Shown here one piece after another: positions 8,244 to 10,259 of a stretch of 10,259 nt of DNA. How positions within the stretch are numbered: the stretch's first letter is position 1; each line of letters starts with the position of its first letter. The position numbers were made by a program, and so were the translations under genes. The DNA is taken from contig CAUJFU010000380.1 in the NCBI GenBank assembly GCA_963169055.1, positions 1 to 10,259 of the forward strand, read 5' to 3'. The notes below the pieces were generated by a model. That model ran no database searches, was not told where the DNA came from, and was given only the letters and a program-made list of their open reading frames with translations. This stretch comes from Myxococcota bacterium (GTDB lineage Bacteria > Myxococcota_C > UBA6777).

Positions 8244-8300
8244 CCGCATTCGCACCCGTCCAAGCGGCGCTACCGCTTGTTTGGAAGAAGAGTGATGCGG
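8244..8300. repeat. Imperfect long hairpin next to the large repeat
   Basis: The core CAAGCGG (8261-8267) pairs with CCGCTTG (8273-8279) around a five-base loop. Further out, CAC (8253-8255) can pair with GTG (8292-8294), and CCGCAT (8244-8249) with ATGCGG (8295-8300), leaving internal unpaired bases. The structure ends about 33 bases before copy 2 of the large repeat. There is no T-tract after it. Its role is unknown; it may be an outer part of a larger mobile or structured element. Confidence 0.55.
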
Positions 8301-8332
8301 AGGCCCCCAAAAACCCCGTGTTCGCGCTCGTT

Positions 8333-8432
8333 CAAGCGAAAGCGTCGTTGGTTTGAAAAACGATGATCTTTTCGCCAACACGGGGTCAAGGGGCGACAGT
8401 CCCTTGTGGGGAGTGGGGCAATGCCCCACAAA
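8333..8432. repeat. Structured dispersed repeat, copy 2
   Basis: This is the direct-orientation counterpart of 7427-7528, 906 bases away. AAGGG (8388-8392) pairs with CCCTT (8401-8405), and GTGGGGC (8413-8419) pairs with GCCCCAC (8423-8429). Compared with copy 1, the loop-proximal pair of the second stem is C-G here and T-A there, a compensatory change that argues for selection or origin at the level of structure. An upstream CCCCCAAAAA followed by CCCC at about 8313 also has a counterpart near copy 1. Confidence 0.8.
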
Positions 8433-8536
8433 ACAAACCCCAACCTGCAAGCCCACCTATCGTTCCAAGACAAGCCGCCGATGGCATCTTTCGTTTGTGA
8501 ACGCTGGCACCGAGGCGCAATGGAGCGTTGTCGCGC

Positions 8537-8565
8537 TTGACTTTTCACGATGATCGCGTTAGCCT
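8537..8565 (+). promoter_or_regulatory. Possible sigma70-type promoter for the nqr operon
   Basis: TTGACT (8537-8542) matches five of six bases of the consensus -35 box, and TAGCCT (8560-8565), 17 bases later, is a weak -10 box keeping the first, second and last consensus bases. It would give a leader of roughly 120 bases before nqrA. The weak -10 makes this tentative, and the organism's promoter consensus is unknown. Confidence 0.25.
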
Positions 8566-8683
8566 CCCCATTGCCCTTGAGGCCGAGAAAATACTTACAC
8601 TCGAATACATTTTTTCTTACCTATTGGTCCAAACAAAGACCGACAAAGAGACCTTGCTCCAGAAGACACCCCCAACCTCCAGT

Positions 8684-8690
8684 GAGGGAG
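8684..8690 (+). promoter_or_regulatory. Ribosome-binding site of nqrA
   Basis: GAGGGAG lies very close (two bases) before the ATG at 8693. The short spacing is unusual, but the site, together with the family-typical N-terminus that follows, supports this start over the in-frame start at 8528. Confidence 0.5.
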
Positions 8691-8692
8691 AG

Positions 8693-10081
8693 ATGGCACA
8701 CCACCTGATCACAAAAGGATTGGATCTACCGATCAAAGGGCGGCCCAAGCAAGAGATCGGCGCGGGCGGTACTGTCGAACACGTTGCGATCGTTGGCCAT
8801 GACTATCCGTTCATGAAGCCACGAATGTATGTGAACGAAGGAGATACCGTCGAGCGCGGACAATTGTTGTTTGAGGATCGCAAAGGAAAAGGGATCCGTT
8901 TTACAGCCCCTGCCGCAGGGACGGTAAAGAACATCCATCGCGGCGAGAAACGCGCCTTTTTGTCCATCGTGATCGCGCTTGGCGAGAGCGAAAAGGACAA
9001 GAAAAAAGAAGCCAAACAAGTGACGTTTGTAGCGTACAAGAAACAAAAAGTCGAAGCGTACGATGCCGAGCAGGTGCGGGCTTTGTTGTCCGAATCGGGC
9101 CTATGGACGGCCTTGCGCGCACGTCCCTTTGATCGCGTCCCCTCCATCGACGAACATTGCGGGGCGATCTTTGTGACGGCGATCGATACCAACCCGCTTG
9201 CGCCCGCTGTGGACGTTGTACTCAAGGGCAAAGAAGAAGACTTCCAAGCTGGATTGAAGGCAGTAGCCAAACTGACCGAAGGAACGGCATTTTTGTGCGC
9301 TGGTGCGGGATGGAAGCTTGAGGTCAAAGATATCAAAAACCTCAAGACAGAGATCTTTGAAGGCCCCCATCCTGCGGGTCTTGTGGGGACGCACATCCAC
9401 ACGCTGTATCCCGTCAGTCGCAAAAAGATCGCTTGGCATCTCGGTTATCAGGACGTGATCGCGATCGGTCAATTGTTCCGAACAGGCAAACTTAACGTCG
9501 ATCGCGTGATCTCGATTGCAGGGCCGGGTGCAAAAGCCCCAAGCCTCGTCAAGACCCGACTTGGTGCTTCTGTGACAGAATTGACCAAAGGCGCACTGAT
9601 CGAAGGCAAAGAGATCCGCACGATCTCGGGAACTGTGTTGTACGGCCAAAAAGCCAACGATGCGATCACGGGCTATCTGGGGCGTTATCATCGGCAGATC
9701 TCGTGTTTGCCCGAAGACCGCGAGCGTGTGTTGCTTGGCTGGCTGCGTCCCGGTGGCGACAAGTTCTCGACGGTTCGAGCTTATTTGGCGAAATGGGTTC
9801 CTGCTCTTGAACCCAAAGAATACGACTTTACAACCACGACCAACGGCTCGCATCGTGCGATGGTTCCGATCGGGATGTACGAGCGCGTGATGCCGCTCGA
9901 TATCCTGCCCACCTTTTTGCTGCGCTCGTTGGTGATGAATGACCTCGAACGCGCCGAGCAATTGGGTTGTCTTGAGTTGACCGAAGAAGATCTCGCGCTT
10001 TGTTCTTTCGTTAGCCCCGGGAAAGAAGAGTACGGCAAAGCCCTACGGAAAGTTCTTACCGAGATTTGGCAGGAAGGCTGA
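8693..10081 (+). CDS. nqrA: Na+-translocating NADH:quinone reductase subunit A
   Basis: NqrA is a peripheral subunit of the NQR complex, which oxidises NADH, reduces quinone and pumps Na+ across the inner membrane. The 462-residue product, close to the usual ~450, begins with the family-typical [11 protein letters not shown] (6-16). A biotinyl/lipoyl-like barrel follows, with [13 protein letters not shown] (41-53), [13 protein letters not shown] (56-68) and [17 protein letters not shown] (71-87). The central region has [16 protein letters not shown] (227-242), [15 protein letters not shown] (248-262) and [20 protein letters not shown] (270-289). The C-terminal part has [16 protein letters not shown] (389-404) and [20 protein letters not shown] (429-448). 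All are hallmarks of NqrA known from memory of the family. The start at 8693 gives the normal N-terminus. It is followed two bases later by nqrB, the usual nqrABCDEF order. Confidence 0.97.
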   Translation: MAHHLITKGLDLPIKGRPKQEIGAGGTVEHVAIVGHDYPFMKPRMYVNEGDTVERGQLLFEDRKGKGIRFTAPAAGTVKNIHRGEKRAFLSIVIALGESEKDKKKEAKQVTFVAYKKQKVEAYDAEQVRALLSESGLWTALRARPFDRVPSIDEHCGAIFVTAIDTNPLAPAVDVVLKGKEEDFQAGLKAVAKLTEGTAFLCAGAGWKLEVKDIKNLKTEIFEGPHPAGLVGTHIHTLYPVSRKKIAWHLGYQDVIAIGQLFRTGKLNVDRVISIAGPGAKAPSLVKTRLGASVTELTKGALIEGKEIRTISGTVLYGQKANDAITGYLGRYHRQISCLPEDRERVLLGWLRPGGDKFSTVRAYLAKWVPALEPKEYDFTTTTNGSHRAMVPIGMYERVMPLDILPTFLLRSLVMNDLERAEQLGCLELTEEDLALCSFVSPGKEEYGKALRKVLTEIWQEG

Positions 10082-10083
10082 TC

Positions 10084-10259
10084 ATGAAATTTCTACGAAA
10101 CCTGCTTGATAAGCTCGAAAAACCCTTTCAAAAAGGGCAACCGCTTGAGAAGCTTTATCCTGTGTACGAGATGCACGACACCATCTTGTACACTCCGGGC
10201 CAAGTGACGGAGGGGAACACCCACGTCCGTGATGCGCTCGATCTCAAGCGGATGATGAT
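10084..10259 (+). CDS. nqrB: Na+-translocating NADH:quinone reductase subunit B, 3'-truncated by the window edge
   Basis: Fifty-eight codons are visible, beginning two bases after the nqrA stop, with a Shine-Dalgarno-like AGGAAGG at 10071-10077 inside the end of nqrA. The N-terminus is typical of Nqr[21 protein letters not shown] (residues 7-26), then [13 protein letters not shown] (32-44) and [13 protein letters not shown] (46-58). NqrB is a multi-pass membrane subunit carrying a covalently bound FMN; its membrane segments and the FMN-attachment threonine lie beyond the window. The visible part is the cytoplasmic N-terminal arm. Confidence 0.95.
   Translation, partial: MKFLRNLLDKLEKPFQKGQPLEKLYPVYEMHDTILYTPGQVTEGNTHVRDALDLKRMM

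Larger units (their letters stand above)
8021..8692. other. Repeat-bearing non-coding region between the SnoaL-like gene and nqrA
   Basis: This stretch of about 670 bases separates two divergent genes. I see no ORF with family-like sequence. It holds two small palindromic repeats, an imperfect hairpin, copy 2 of the large repeat and, in its last 150 bases, the presumed nqr promoter and leader. The segments 8125-8243 and 8433-8536 hold nothing I can name. The nqrA frame is open back to 8528, but those 55 extra residues are unlike NqrA N-termini. Confidence 0.6.

Noticed and set aside
8031-8366. 111-codon plus-strand frame over the small repeats
   Set aside because: It is composed largely of the palindromic repeats and hairpin, with no credible ribosome-binding site and no protein-like features.
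8202-8548. Minus-strand frames of 84 and 92 codons across repeat copy 2
   Set aside because: Their content comes from the structured repeat. The equivalent frame in copy 1 is not preserved as a gene.
8528-8692. Longer nqrA start adding 55 residues
   Set aside because: The added residues do not resemble NqrA, and the ATG at 8693 with its upstream purine stretch gives the normal N-terminus.
9101-9961. 286-codon minus-strand frame inside nqrA
   Set aside because: It is fully antisense to a gene with clear NqrA sequence and has no family-like content of its own.

Overview
The window comes from a Gram-negative-type bacterium of roughly balanced GC. The clearest marker is the start of an nqr operon, which encodes the Na+-translocating NADH:quinone reductase of the inner membrane. 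Lineage cannot be fixed from this sequence alone. Large Hsp70-like proteins of the SrfB type and NQR both occur in Proteobacteria and in some Myxococcota and Planctomycetota, but naming a phylum would be a guess. GATC is strikingly frequent in the coding DNA.

Left part (1-7391, + strand): three tightly packed co-directional genes that look like one operon. First is the 3' part of a large actin/Hsp70-fold ATPase resembling SrfB; its true start lies before the window. Second, overlapping it by one base, is a 474-residue protein with a Pro-rich linker carrying repeated PFA motifs and a helical C-terminal domain. Third, after a 15-base gap, is a 1014-residue protein with cysteine clusters, a possible degenerate protein-kinase C-lobe and a very long coiled coil. 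The second and third proteins match no family I can name. The Hsp70-like ATPase with two dedicated partners is the best candidate here for an undescribed system; physical association of the three is inference from gene order.

Middle (7392-8692): a small SnoaL/NTF2-fold gene on the minus strand sits between two copies of a ~100-base structured repeat whose hairpins show a compensatory base change. A second small palindromic repeat occurs twice just upstream of the small gene, and an imperfect hairpin lies next to the second large repeat. The remaining non-coding DNA up to nqrA has no convincing gene.

Right part (8693-10259, + strand): complete nqrA followed after two bases by the start of nqrB, which runs off the window. 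These belong to respiratory energy conservation and have no visible functional tie to the left operon.
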